Shown here: in pieces, positions 22,915-34,440 of the stretch | Numbering within the stretch: position 1 is the stretch's first letter | Layout: the number at the start of each line of letters is the position of its first letter | Assembly (NCBI RefSeq): GCF_036898095.1 | Contig: NC_090738.1 | Span: 56,244,648 to 56,308,647 of the forward strand | Reading direction: 5' to 3' | DNA: 64,000 nt | Origin: Palaemon carinicauda | Lineage: Eukaryota > Arthropoda > Malacostraca > Decapoda > Palaemonidae | Program-made: the position numbers and the translations under genes | Notes under the pieces: generated by a model | The model's database searches: none | The model's input: only the letters and a program-made list of their open reading frames with translations | Told to the model about the DNA's origin: nothing

Positions 22915-23480
22915 AATTTCAAAAGTCCTGGAAATAGTTTTGAACGTGGTCAAGATCATCAAAGCTTTTTCAAATCAGAAAAATTGATCAACTTGATGAT
23001 ATAACTCAGAAGAGACAGAAAATTAAAAAAATTAGGTATCCTTGCAATCCACCATGGTCGTACCTGAAGCATTCATGTGCCCAAAATTTGTTCTATAGAA
23101 AACATTCCACAAAAGAGGCATGCTCCGAATTTCTTGAATTTAACGCTGTACATGAAGATTATATAAAGCTCTATACTGATGGCTCAAAGTCGGAAATAGT
23201 ATAGATAAAGGTAAGTTTACAAAGAGGAATCATGTTTAGCTAAACTACCTGATTGTGTTTTGTATTTAATGAAAAGATGACAATACTGCTGAAGGCCCTG
23301 GAGCTTGTTTTAAAAGATAAAGGTAAAATGTTTTTTATATTCTTTGAATCCAAGAGTGTATGTACTTGAGTGTATGTAACCTGCACCCTTTAGTTCAGAA
23401 AGCTCAGGAGTGTTTTCTCCCACTTCTTGTTAGCACAAAATTGTTCATTTCTTTTGGGTTCATCTCTTATGGGAAATTTA
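22915..23480 (+). pseudogene. LINE fragment with RNase H start
   Basis: Plus-strand reading gives 'IPPWSYLKHSCAQNLFYRK' ending in 'IKLYTDGSKSE', the beginning of an RNase H domain as found after the RT in Jockey/I-type LINEs. It aligns with the fragments at 30,250 and 31,860 (shared 'PPW' region and spacing). Frames are broken beyond 23,205. Confidence 0.62.
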
Positions 23481-24784
23481 TAGAAAGTGTTTCTATGGTG
23501 GAACTGTTCGGCACCACATCCTTGAGGATTGACACTTAAGAACTTATAGAAAAGGGGTCACTTTTTACCCCACTATCAAAAGGGGGACACTAAATACAAT
23601 GGCCCGTTTATCACCTTGTACATTCTAACATGTACACCCTTGGTCCTCTAACTTCAATAGATCATTAACAAGGGGTATCGAAGGACCAATATCTGATTAA
23701 CCATAGATATACCGTTGATGGAAGAGAACTCACTTGAACCAGTTTTCAGTTTTTTAGTAAGGGTAGCAATATGCACTGGAACATTAGTACGTCTTATAAT
23801 ATTATTCCTAGATACACAATCACTTTCACAAGGAGTAAGTAAAGTTGCAGAGATGAATGACTTATTAACTTAGTTCCTTTAAGCACAAACAAGTTACAAC
23901 TAGTTTAAAGAAATTTAGGCTTTTCTTCTTGAATGTTGCACTATTTCTCCTTTAACAAAACCAGTTTTAAAAATTGGTTCTGTTAGTCTTTTCTTTTCTG
24001 CCTGCACGGTTGTTAAAACAGTTCTCTCTTTAAGACTGTTAAACTTCTTCACGATAGTTACAGTAGTTCTGCCTTTACAGTCTCAGGCAATGTCCGACTT
24101 TGGGTAGGGAAGGAGGCGGGCATCTTCTGTCTGCAGGATGAAGTCGTATAGCCGGCCCATGAATGCGTTCATTGGCCACAGCAAACAAAATCGAGTTCTG
24201 TCTGGAATAGGAAGACAAAAATGGGTAGAAATGCCAGGAGAAGGTGGTCTTAAGAGTTTAAAACTAAGGGTCAGGAAATTTAGCTTCAGGGGAAGCAGCT
24301 GTCGAAGGAATGATAACCTGGTCACAAAAAGAAAAGCATTGTAGCAGATAGATTTAATCCTTTGCTTGGTTGGTCAAGGGTCAGGCAAATTTACAGGAGA
24401 TAAACTGTGTTGAAGGGTTTTAGGCCTAGAAATGGTCGGTATTTAGTTTAAAGTATCAGCAGGTGGTCTCATTTAATTGAAATACAGGTAGAAATTTATG
24501 AGGGATAATTGCGTCAAAGGATTTGGCATCCGAAAAAGGGAGATTTAATTGAAGTATTAGCAGGGGGTTTTGAGAATACGAGCAACTCATCAACACGTGT
24601 TTTTCAAGTAGGTTTAATGGTAAATGCAGGATGCAAAGGTTAATCACGTTTCTCTCGGAAGATCTGACAATCCGGCCGGCTTAACGAACTGTCCTTTTTA
24701 TTAGACTGGCCGTCCTAATATTTTTGGGGATTTCTAAATTCAGGGATAGTTTGAGGTGATCTTATATGAGCATGATACCGAACA
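23481..24784. other. No recognisable gene or element
   Basis: Includes overlapping ORFs on both strands at 24,083-24,344 (80 codons or fewer) without a recognisable domain. Confidence 0.55.
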
Positions 24785-26050
24785 CAGATATATATGAGGC
24801 CCTTGTTTTCAAACTCAAACAGTTGGGAGTGGGTGGGTCGTTTTTTAGCATTATTATTGATTTTTTAAGTAATAGATCTCATAGAGTTGTTGTTTATGGG
24901 TACCCTAGTGAGTATAGGAATGTGATATCCGGTGCTCCATAGGGTAGTGTTCTTGGCCCATTACTTTTCATACTATATGCACATGACATGTGGTTTGGCC
25001 TAGAAAACAAGCTTGTTGCATATGCAGATGATGCTACTCTATTTGCATCAATTCCATCCCCTGAATGTAGGTCTGGGGTTAGTGAATCCCTTAATAGAGA
25101 TTTAGCTCAAATTAGTGCATGGTGCAAATTATGGGGTATGAAGTTGAATCCTAACAATACTCAAAGTATGATTGTAAGTAGGTCAAGGACGGTGGCTCCT
25201 CAACATCCGGATCTCAGTATTGATAATGTTTCTTTAAATTTGTATGACTCTTTTAAAATTTTAGGTGTGATTATCGAAGGCAAATTTACTTTTGAAAAAT
25301 ACATTAGGTCTGTGTCTTCTTCAATTACACAAAAAATTGGCTTATTGAGAAAGTCTTTTAAGATTTTCGGTGATCAATCTATTCTGAAGAAGTGTTTTTA
25401 TTCTTTCATTCTACCTTGTTTTGAGTATTGTTCTCCTGTCTGGTCTTTAGCTGCTGATTTTCATCTTAATTTGTTGGACAGAAACTTACGGTCTATTAAG
25501 TTTCTTATTCCTGATCTAGATATTAATCTTTGGCACTGTTGTTCAATTAGTTCATTATGCATGTTGCATAAGATTTTTCATAACTCTGATCATCCTTTAC
25601 ATTCAGATCTCCCTGGGCAATTCTATCCTGTTCGTAATACCAGGCAGGCAGTTAATTCTAATAGCCAGGCCGTCTCCATCATGAGGCTTAATACTACACA
25701 GTATTCTGAAGTTTTAATCCAGCTGTTACCAAGGTGTGGAATGATCTTCCTAATAGAGTAGTTGAATCAGTAGAACTTCAAAAGTTCAAAGTTGGAGCAA
25801 ATGTTTTTATGTTGACCAGGCTGACATGATTATTTTTATAGTTTATATATGACATATCTGTTTTTGACGTTGTTAATAGTTTATATATGACATCTATTTT
25901 GACGTTGTTACTGTTTTTAGGATGATTTATTGTTAATTTGTTCTCATCATTTATTTATTTCCTTATTTCCTTTCCTCACTGGGCTATTTTCTCTATTAGA
26001 GCCCTTGGGCTTATAGCATCTTGCTTTTCCAACTAGGGTTGTAGCTTGGC

Positions 26051-26094
<44 letters not shown>
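24785..26094 (+). mobile_element. 5'-truncated CR1/Jockey-like LINE with (AAT)n tail
   Basis: Starts inside the RT, carries the RT C-terminal part and the whole 3' end, and finishes in GGGTTGTAGCTTGGC(TAA)n. From about 25,890 onward (GACGTTGTTACTGTTTTTAGG) the 3' end parallels that of the SINE-like repeats. The 5' truncation and simple-repeat tail are standard LINE features. Confidence 0.85.
24790..25826 (+). pseudogene. LINE reverse transcriptase, C-terminal part
   Basis: From the left: 'FFSIIIDFLSNRSHRVVVYG', a stop at about 24,941 in 'GAP*GSVLGPLLFILY', then a 257-codon open frame (24,988-25,761) with the catalytic box 'AYADDATLFAS', 'WGMKLNPNNTQSMIVSRSRT', 'FKILGVIIEGKFTFEKYIR' and the thumb segment 'ILPCFEYCSPVW'. 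A final frame change leads to a 'WNDLPN'-type end and a stop near 25,828. The catalytic YADD is intact, but the in-frame TAG and missing N-terminus make the copy inactive. The layout fits CR1/Jockey-type elements; no RNase H is visible. Confidence 0.85.
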
Positions 26095-26095
<1 letters not shown>

Positions 26096-26229
26096 GGATT
26101 ATAAAATTGTGTTTCAGTTTTAACCGAATGGTATATGAATAAAATATGAATTGGTTAGTAGAACTCCTAATTCCAATGTTAATTCTTTCAATACTTATCA
26201 GGCGATTTCTTTTTTGTTCAAAATCCTTG

Positions 26230-26335
26230 TAAAATTTTGGACAGTTCCCCTCTCTCATATGAAGATTCCTATTAGATTGTAAATGGTAGGAAAGATGACT
26301 CTCCTCCTTCATTGGCAATAATAAGAAATATACAA
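26230..26335 (+). pseudogene. Short LINE fragment (post-RNase H linker)
   Basis: Plus strand 'VPLSYMKIPIRL' matches 'VPLSDMKQSIRLYVLGKW' at about 30,825 in position and sequence, so this is a small piece of the RNase H-bearing LINE family. Confidence 0.45.
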
Positions 26336-27096
26336 ATACCAGGACCTGAATTAGCCCTTGATTTAATTTTCTTAGATTTCATAGGTTAAAGTAATTTTCA
26401 CTAGATTAAGGAACAGTCATGCCCACTTGTTACAAATACATTTCATATGGTAGAAGTGCACCAGCGTATGCCAATTGTAAATATTACTGATGTTTGAGCA
26501 CATTCTAGTGCTCTGCTCCAAATTTGTAATTCAGCATTAGAAATACCATCCTAATAATAAATCCATCCATGATATTTTAGTTGTTAGTGTAGGTGCCATT
26601 TCATCTTATTCTTTTAAATGTGTGTATTGTAGGTTGTGTTTTTTATAATATTTCATATTTTGACATGTATGAAATAAGAAGGTAGTAAGTTGCCCAATGC
26701 AACAGCAGCTAGATACTACCATTAGAGAGTTAGGTCCTTTGACTGCTCAGATTGTAATGCATTCGATCCTTCTCTGGTTACTCTGGTTACAGTTCATTTT
26801 CTCTTTACCTAAACACTCACCGAATAGTCTGGCCTATTCTTTACACGTTCTACTCATTTCCTTCACACAAGGGGTTAACTAGTGGCTACTATCCACTCAA
26901 TAACGGTAGAAGAGACTCTTTACCTATGATAAACAGCTCTTCTATGAGAACACTCCAAAATCAAACCATCGTTCTCTAGTCTTGGGTAGTGCCATAGCCT
27001 CTGTACCATAGTCTTCCATTGCCTCATGTTACATTTCTCTTGCTTGAGGGTACACACAGGCACAGTATATTACCTGTTTCCTTATTTCCTCTCCTC

Positions 27097-27550
27097 GGAA
27101 GTATGACATGATGCCCCGAAAGTGGAAGACTTCTCTTTGTCGTCTTCACATTGGTCACACTCAGTTGACACATGATATTTTGATGACTGGACAACACCAG
27201 CCATATTGCTATGACTGTTTAATAACTCTGACAGTGAGGTATTTGTTGACCAAATGCCCCACTTTTAGCACTCTGAGAAATATATATCTCTTTGAGGCTC
27301 AAGGTGAGGATGGCAGGTTAATCCTTACCAAGATTCTTGGGCAGGATGTGTTTTACTATGCTAACAGTATTTTTATATTTATTTCAGAGACAGGTCTTCT
27401 AAAAGTTATTTAGTCTTATAATGGGATCTTCACTTTTATGATTTTGAATTGAATTTCATCATTCTTTATTTATAACAAACTATATTGTTGTCAATGACCT
27501 TTGATATCAGGATGCCAGAAAACTCCAAATCAATCAATCAATCAATCTTT
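27097..27550 (+). mobile_element. 5'-truncated LINE inserted in S4
   Basis: Carries only the end of the LINE ORF (27,108-27,413) and a 3' untranslated part ending in ATGCCAGAAAACTCC followed by an (AATC)n tail at 27,528-27,548. The tail differs from the (AAT)n of the neighbouring family, so two LINE lineages with different tails meet here. Confidence 0.82.
27108..27413 (+). pseudogene. LINE ORF2 C-terminal Cys-His segment
   Basis: 101 residues: 'LCRLHIGHTQLTHDILMTGQ', then 'PYCYDCLITLTVRYLLTKCP', matching the C-terminal 'RLRIGHTxLTH...CxxC...H-x-L-x-E-C-P' segment that follows the RNase H of Jockey/I-type LINEs. The usual His in 'VKHLL' is Tyr here. It ends in-frame at a natural stop. The annotated Met lies inside the older protein and is not a real start. 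Confidence 0.75.
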
Positions 27551-27631
27551 TCCTCACTGTGCCATTTTTTTCTATTGGAGCCCTTTGGCTTATGTCATTC
27601 TGCTTTCCCAACCAGGGTTATAGCTTATCCA

Positions 27632-27711
<80 letters not shown>

Positions 27712-27954
27712 TAGACTGGAAATGGCTAAAGCTAGTGGCGGAGGATTCCCCTGCAAAATAGGTGTGGAAATGCTTTCGTCAATTAGTAAAAGATATTGTG
27801 TAATGGTTTATTGGCCTAATGACCCCTTGACTAAATTTTGAGTTATGTTAACAAACTATTCTAAAGCAATTTATCTGTATAATAGCAGGTATATGGTGGT
27901 AAAACATAAGCAAAAATGACAAATATAGAGAAATTTACCTTTGAACTTGAAGAC

Positions 27955-28735
27955 AATGGGCACTTACAAGGTCATGTGAAGGTCACGGGTTAAATATGAC
28001 CCCATATTCTGAAAGAGCATGTGCGAGTGGGGGGGGTGACAACAAAACATCACTTTTAGCCCACGTCAAATTTTTTCCATGAAATAGCCATATGAGCTTG
28101 AAAATGAGGGTCAAGGTCAAATTTGACATTTGATTTGGAGGTTTTATGCATATGTTTGAGGTAGTTTACTATAGCATGCTATGAGCAAAAACCAGTATTT
28201 CATGGAGAAATTGCCAAAGTCACGATTTCTGCAATGTCAAAAATAGTTAAAAATCTATATCAAAAAAAGTAATTAAGCAGTCGCTACAAAAGTTAAGCTA
28301 ACCGTAGATAAATATATAGGGCATCATATGCCACTAAGATCAGGGCTCTGGGCCTTCCAGTTTTTGAGATCTCGGAAACAAACCTGTTTTGAGCCGGTTT
28401 GGCCATTAGCGACCTTGACCTTGACCTACTTGCATTAAAGTAGAGCAATGTCTGGGGATTTAACTCTGTATCATTGTCCATAAGGCCCTTAGCCATACGG
28501 CTTATACTTTAGGCCTAATGGCAATTTCAAATTTTACAAATTTTGCCTTTAAAAGCCCCTGTGACCTTGAAAAGTAGGCCAAGGTCACTTAAACTGGGTT
28601 TATGGCATATTCTTACCATAGGCTACCTATGATAATTATTTCAGATTTCTTGCGAGAAAAAAAACGCGCGGAAAGAATAATAATAATACAACCAAAAACA
28701 ATAGTATTCCCCTATAGGGAATCCTAATAATGATA
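27955..28735 (+). repeat. Dispersed repeat rich in AAGGTCA-type motifs
   Basis: Non-coding AT-rich repeat with many half-sites: AAGGTCATGTGAAGGTCAC (27,969), GGTCAAGGTCAAATTTGACA (about 28,110) and, inverted, GACCTTGACCTTGACCTAC (28,412), ending near CCCCTATAGGGAATCCTAAT. The end is of the type found in widespread invertebrate repeats of the class seen at 5545 and 6183. It may be a longer relative of those. Confidence 0.5.
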
Positions 28736-30245
28736 ATAAGGATAATATGATTTGCTTAATGACCTCACTGGTCCCAGCGCCTGCCCTCTGCCCTAAATTT
28801 TATAATTTAATCCAATCTTTTGCAGGTATGACAAGATAACATGTAACCATTCATTCGTACAGTTATTACCCAATCATAGTTGAAAGTCAGAAATGAGTGT
28901 AGGATGTGTTTTGATACATGAGAATAAATCATATTTAGCTAGTTTATTTAACCATGACTTAATTTACTGCAGAGTTGACAACAGAATTGATTAAGATTTT
29001 GAAACTAATTTTATAAAATAACATAAAAAACATTTGTCATATACTAGGACTCCTAGTGGATCTGACTTGGGTAAATTTTGAATTTTAAAGAGCTAAACAG
29101 TAATCTTTTTACATTTTGTTTCAGCACTGAAATCTTCATTCTGTTTGGTTATCTCGTGGTAATGATGTAGTGGAACAGTGCAATAAATTATGTTTGTTTT
29201 GATAAGTTTTCACATTAGGAGAAGATCAAACAGATCAAGACAGCATTTAAATTAAATGAGGGTCTCCCATGCAAGCACTCGGTCATACGGCTCAAATTGC
29301 AGCCACCGAGAGTATTGTCCCAGTAATATGCGTCCCGGTATCTGTGCTTAAATTGCATTCCATTGCCTTCTAGTTCATTTTATCTTTATATGAAATTTAG
29401 AGCCATGTGCAAGTTTCTTAAAAGTAACAAGTACTTGACACCTGATCATATTATCATAGGTAATTATGAGGAGGGGCTCTGAAATAGCAGATATTAATTT
29501 TAGTGTACAATTCCAAGAGTTCTGTTTGATTTTCATGTTTATGCTTAATTTATGTGGAATTTTTGCTTTTGACAAATTTCTACTTTGATGAATGAGATAA
29601 AAATTCATATCTAAAGATTCAGCCCGTGGATTCCAGGGATGGAATTCTGTTGGGTTTACTCCCCAATTTAATTAGTGCAGGGATTATTGTATTTTGATAA
29701 AACACTTTGTTCGAACACCTTAACTAAGATTGTACTTGCCAACGAATTAGGTTGGCACTGTCCCTTTCGGTTAGGGCATGGAACACTGTCCTTTTTGAAT
29801 AGGCTGTGGGTAAACTTTTGAGATTAGTTCAGATTTATGTCATTGGTAGAGAATTTAGGTACATGAGACAGTAGATAATTTTTAAGATATTTAAGCATCT
29901 TTTTCCCTTTGATTCATAGTCAGTTTAAAGTTAACATTATTACCCCTGTAAAAAAGGTCATTCGGGGCCAAGGGTGGCATGTTGTATGTTGTGATAATCC
30001 AACATATGCTAACTGTGTATGAAAACATGCCATCATAGAAAATAGAACAGGAATAATTTTGAGTCTTTTTGTAGCAGTCAGAGGTTAGAAACAAATTACT
30101 GTAGTTACCTTCAATGTGAAAAGGGGGTGACCAGCAATTTCAACCTTATAATTGTAACTCACGGAAATATAGTGAGGAATAAAAAAATCAAATTAAAAGC
30201 TTTAGAATTTTACCAATTATCACAGGAAGAATCGTTTAAATACAT
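28736..30245. other. No recognisable gene
   Basis: AT-rich interval with only ORFs of 77 codons or fewer and no recognisable domain. Confidence 0.55.
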
Positions 30246-30249
30246 ACAA

Positions 30250-30990
30250 AAAATGTCATGAGAGTTTTTAGGGGATGGGGTGTCCCGAAGATCATGAAAG
30301 ATAAGAATAATAGACGAAATTGATGACATTTCTCATTTGAGGCAGAAAATTAAAATATTCTCGTGATCTCCCATGTCATACTTGAAGTATTCATATACTC
30401 AAAATCAGTCACAGAGAAAAACACCACCATAGAAAAATTTGATTTAAAATTCTATGAACATGATACAGTACATAAAGATCATATGCATCTATGACCCATG
30501 GCTCAAAATCAGAGAATGGTCCACAAGGGCGAATCATATTTATCTAAATTGCCTTACTCACCTTTTATAGACAATGTAGAAATGACAGCATTCGGAAAGG
30601 CTTTGGAACTTGTATTAGAAACTAGGGATAAAACGTTTATAACATACTGTGACCCCACAGTATGTTAGACCCCTTAATTCGGAAAGCTCAAGAGTGGCTC
30701 TTTCACATTTCATGTCTGCACAAAACTGTTCACTTCTGCTGTTACCTCTCATGTGGGAATTCGGGGATGTGAGGTTGCAGATAGGGAAGCAAAAGAAGTG
30801 GCTCTAAATTGAAATTATTGGATGTAAAGAGTTCCCCTCTCTGATATGAAGCAATCCATTAGGTTATATGTCTTAGGAAAATGGCTAGAGAAATGGTTGT
30901 CTCTCTAGCTACCCCCACATACATAAATGTAAAAGCATAAGTCTGGCTTGAATGTGTTTCTAGCAAACTATGGTAAATCCATTGCTGATA
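30250..30990 (+). pseudogene. LINE RNase H fragment, decayed
   Basis: Shares order with the fragments at 22,915 and 31,860. Plus-strand stretches include the RNase H core, a 'THVGI.G' type end ('YLSCGNSGM' in decayed form, followed by 'VADREAKEVALN' where usual is xADxxAKxA) and 'VPLSDMKQSIRLYVLGKW'. Several stops; inactive. Confidence 0.62.
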
Positions 30991-31700
30991 TCTTCCTTGT
31001 TGATGTGGATGCTCTTTTTTAGGTATCTACAAGATTTTTTTTAAACGATTTGTTATTCTAAATATGTGGACGATATGCAGTTATGAAAGAATGTAGTTTT
31101 TAAGATACTTCATATCATATGTTTAATTTTTTAACAATCTATTTATGACGGCCTATAATTTATAATCCAATGCTAACAAAAACCTGGTAGGGGTGCTCCA
31201 TCAGACCCTTCTCTTTTTAGGAAAAATTAGTATAATGGTATAATGGCGGATGGAAATTACTTGAGATATTTCGCATTTATAAATTGTCACTATACAATTA
31301 AATGAATATTGATATACTTCCAAAGGCATTATTTTACCTTATAGAAATGATATCCAGTTTTTGAAATTGAGATCTTTGTCTTGTCGCAATGATGGCCTAA
31401 AATTGAAAGCTTGGAAATTTTTAGATGTTTTAAAAGCTTTATCTGGTCTTAATTGGGAAGTAGATAAAAAATATTTTATAAGGTTACTTGATTCCATGTG
31501 TGAACTCCACTCTGAGTAACACTGCCAAATACATCCTTTGCATGTAAAACTTAATCGAGAGAACTTGATATTGTACATAATATGGGCCATGGAATATGCT
31601 CAAATGCATTCCAACTCATAGCCGTTGAGAGTCTTTAGGGGGTTACCGATTAATTACTTTTGGATTTGCAAAGGAAAGAGTTAGGTTTCCGATATTTGCG
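30991..31700. other. No recognisable gene
   Basis: AT-rich. The 83-codon minus-strand ORF at 31,339-31,590 has no recognisable domain. Confidence 0.5.
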
Positions 31701-31702
31701 TA

Positions 31703-31703
<1 letters not shown>

Positions 31704-31757
<54 letters not shown>

Positions 31758-31766
31758 TACTACTAA

Positions 31767-31838
<72 letters not shown>
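31704..31838. repeat. (ATT)n microsatellite
   Basis: About 135 bp of ATT with a short ACTACTACTAAC interruption near 31,757. It may be the reverse-strand tail of a lost LINE or SINE copy. Confidence 0.95.
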
Positions 31839-31839
<1 letters not shown>

Positions 31840-31859
31840 TAATGTTTTGAAATATACTG

Positions 31860-32540
31860 GTGACTTTCAGAGATTTAACGAGCCATAAACAACAAAGCCT
31901 TTTCAAATTAGATAAAATGAGCAAGCTGACAACATTTTTCTTAAACGTAAGACACTCCTAGAAGTCAACTATCCTTATATCTCACCGTGGATCATGCATT
32001 AAATTTCCGTTTCCAAAGTCTTTCTCAAAGAAGAGGACTCTTATAAAAGATTTTTAATATAAATTCCAAGATAATGATATTGCTCATACAGATTAAGTGA
32101 AGGTTTTTCAGTCAGAGAATATCGTTGTGTAACCTATGTTGTAATTCATGAGAAAGAATAATATACAGATAAGTTACCAGGTTGTGCCTATGCTTTTACT
32201 GCAGCGTTAACAGCATTCGTTAATTTTTCAAAATTTGTTTTGAAAGTTTAGGAAAATGTTTCGTCATATACTGCGATTATAAGTGTTTAGTAGACTCCCA
32301 GGAAATTTTTAAACAGTTTCCATTGCTTAATCCAAAACGCTTCATGAATAGTTCCTTAACGTTACTTGTTGACTCTAAACTTTTTATTTCTTCTTGGTTT
32401 TATCTTGTGGAAATTCATGGTATGGTTGACAAGGAAGTGAAAGGAGCCACCTTGAATTGTTTTAATGCATTGAAAAGTGGTCTTCATCTCTTTGGGGGAA
32501 AAGGAAGGTTTGTGGCTGTCGTCTATGGGGACATTACTAT
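31860..32540 (+). pseudogene. LINE RNase H fragment, decayed
   Basis: Third fragment of the RNase H-bearing LINE. Its last open part (32,323-32,550) includes 'SSWFYLVEIHGMVDKEVKGAT', which matches the RNase H end 'W-V-P-x-H-x-G-I-x-G-N-E-x-x-D-x-x-A-K-x-A' in decayed form. The BEL/Pao element begins directly after it. Confidence 0.58.
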
Positions 32541-33652
32541 GAATCACTAAAGCCAGTAACTTTCAGAGGGTTTGAAATCACACGCGGTTCCTTCGTCTTC
32601 TCAGAACCATCCCCAAACCCATGAATTTCAGTGTATTGTATACTTTTCCAAGGTACATTAGTAAAATAACATTTACTCAAAGATAGTGAACTAAAGTATC
32701 TGGTACTATCTATCCATTCCTTGAATGTGCTCTCTATTTCTTCTGGCAACTTGTCATCCCACGAAATATCCAATTTCCATATATCTTGAAATACTATTTT
32801 TGCATACATTATAAAGGGACTGATAAACCCACAAGAATCAAACACCTTAGCTGTTAAACTAAATACAGTTCTCTTTGTATATGAAATTTCAAAATTAAGA
32901 CTCAGATGAAGACCACAATAAGAAAATGTATCATAATTTGACCACTTAAGGCCTACTACCATATTAATTTCATCATCACTTAAAATTTGCATTTTCTCCT
33001 TGAACTTAGAAGCAATTACTACACTATTGGATGAAACCTTTACAAGGGATATACTAGCATCAGTCTTACATTTAGTTGCTACTTCTACAGTATCAGCTAC
33101 ACTGAACCAATTGTCTACATACAAGCCTCTTTTTAAATCTTGGACAGCTTCACATTCAGAGTAATTGCTTAAATGGTGTTTAGCAACAACATTAAGTAGA
33201 AAGGGGCTTCAGGTGTTGCCAAAAACTACACTATTGAATCTCATATGCCTTACTCCATCTTTACCGGACACCCAAAATCTATGGACATTTTTATCCTGTC
33301 TGTGTACGTTAATTTGTAAAAAGGCCTTAACAATATCAGAAGAAATCACCTACGGCCAACGTTTAAATCTAATCAATATCTCTACTAAATCTGGGTTTAG
33401 AGAAGGACCTGTCAACATGCAATCAATAAGGGAGATCCCATTGGGCCCCATGGCAGAGGCATCAAAACTTGGACATATCTTTATAGTGCTGCTATATAAT
33501 TTAACGACAGGTCTGTGAGGCATGTAATAAATGGGTCCCTGAGACACCAAATCCTCAGAGGGAATTTCCTCAGTTATCCCCAAGGGCTTGTATTCATAAA
33601 AAACCTTAATACACGCATCCTTTAAATCTTCATATTCATCAAATCTAATCAA
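32537..33652 (-). pseudogene. BEL/Pao reverse transcriptase
   Basis: 33,350-33,652 reads 'IYYMPHRPVVKLYSSTIKIC' and 'SFDASAMGPNGISLIDCMLT', the BEL form of the RT start (Y-x-P-H-x-x-V, then FDASA...SLND). 32,537-33,124 continues with 'GLYVDNWFSVADTVEVATK', the catalytic box with YVDN in place of YVDD, then 'TKRTVFSLTAKVFDSCGFIS', 'IVFQDIWKLDISWDDKLPEE' and 'IHGFGDGSE' (usual LHGFxDAS, RNase H start). A frame break lies between the two parts (about 33,125-33,350). The product would be an inactive polymerase. Confidence 0.87.
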
Positions 33653-33699
33653 AAGCTAATTCAATCTCTTCATTGCTTGGTTTACATTATTCATCAATT

Positions 33700-34440
33700 A
33701 ATCTATAATACTGATGTTTTTCCATGGTAACTGAACTTCATACCTGCAATTCACAAAATTATTTCATCCTCAAACTCTTGAACCACATTTTCCCTGACAT
33801 CTTCCTTGCATTCTTTACTAGTAATGCCAATAGTTTCTAAATCCAAAAAATTGGACTTATCAACATCGAATACCCTTGATATGATTAAGAGGTGAGGAGA
33901 TGAGGACACAAAGTCTGATAATGAAGACGTGCCTACAACCTTAGTAAAATTAGACCCTTTGTCAATATTTCCATGATAAAACCCAACCGAACACTGAACT
34001 CATGGCAACAGTTTTCCCCACATGCACAGCAGTCTTAGGGTTTATGAGGCTCCAGTTGTAATCCAGACCTATAAGAATATCTAATTATAAAGGAGAACTA
34101 TCATCAAAGTCATCTGCTAAATCTAAATGACTAAAAGCAGTTAGGATATGGGCTGGAACTGCTGGTCTAACTAAGGGGTTGCATATCCTTGGAATACTTA
34201 CAGTAAAAATAGGAATAATTTTACTCCTATTATGCAAGACATATCTAATTTGTAATTATTATCATTAAAGCTATGACCACCAAAACTACTAAAGTGGCTT
34301 CGGTTCTAGTAACCCATTCAGGTTTCTAAATTTCTATAAACTTGTTACTAACATATGAGTAGTCACAACCACTATCATAAAAAAATAGCAGTGACAAAAT
34401 CTCCCTTTAAATCAATTACCTTTACCGTAGCCGTTTGTAA
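33700..34440 (-). pseudogene. BEL/Pao protease region, broken
   Basis: Minus strand from about 34,430: 'TATVKVIDLKGDFVTAIF', a stop, then in another frame 'YDSGCDYSYVSNKFIEI', matching the BEL protease start (TAxVxVxxxxG...ALLDSGSxxSFIS). The catalytic D-S-G is preserved, but the frame is broken on either side. Confidence 0.68.

Larger units (their letters stand above)
26676..27711 (+). mobile_element. SINE-like repeat copy S4, split by a LINE
   Basis: Head and body at 26,676-27,096 (GGTAGTAAGTTGCCC..., AATAGTCTGGCCTATTC, CTTGCTTGAGGGTACAC) and the 3' end at about 27,551-27,711 (CTCACTGTGCC, GGCTTATGTCATTCTGC, then (AAT)n) are separated by the LINE piece at 27,097-27,550. The pentamer TCCTC stands on both sides of the insert (27,092-27,096 and 27,551-27,555). 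Confidence 0.8.
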
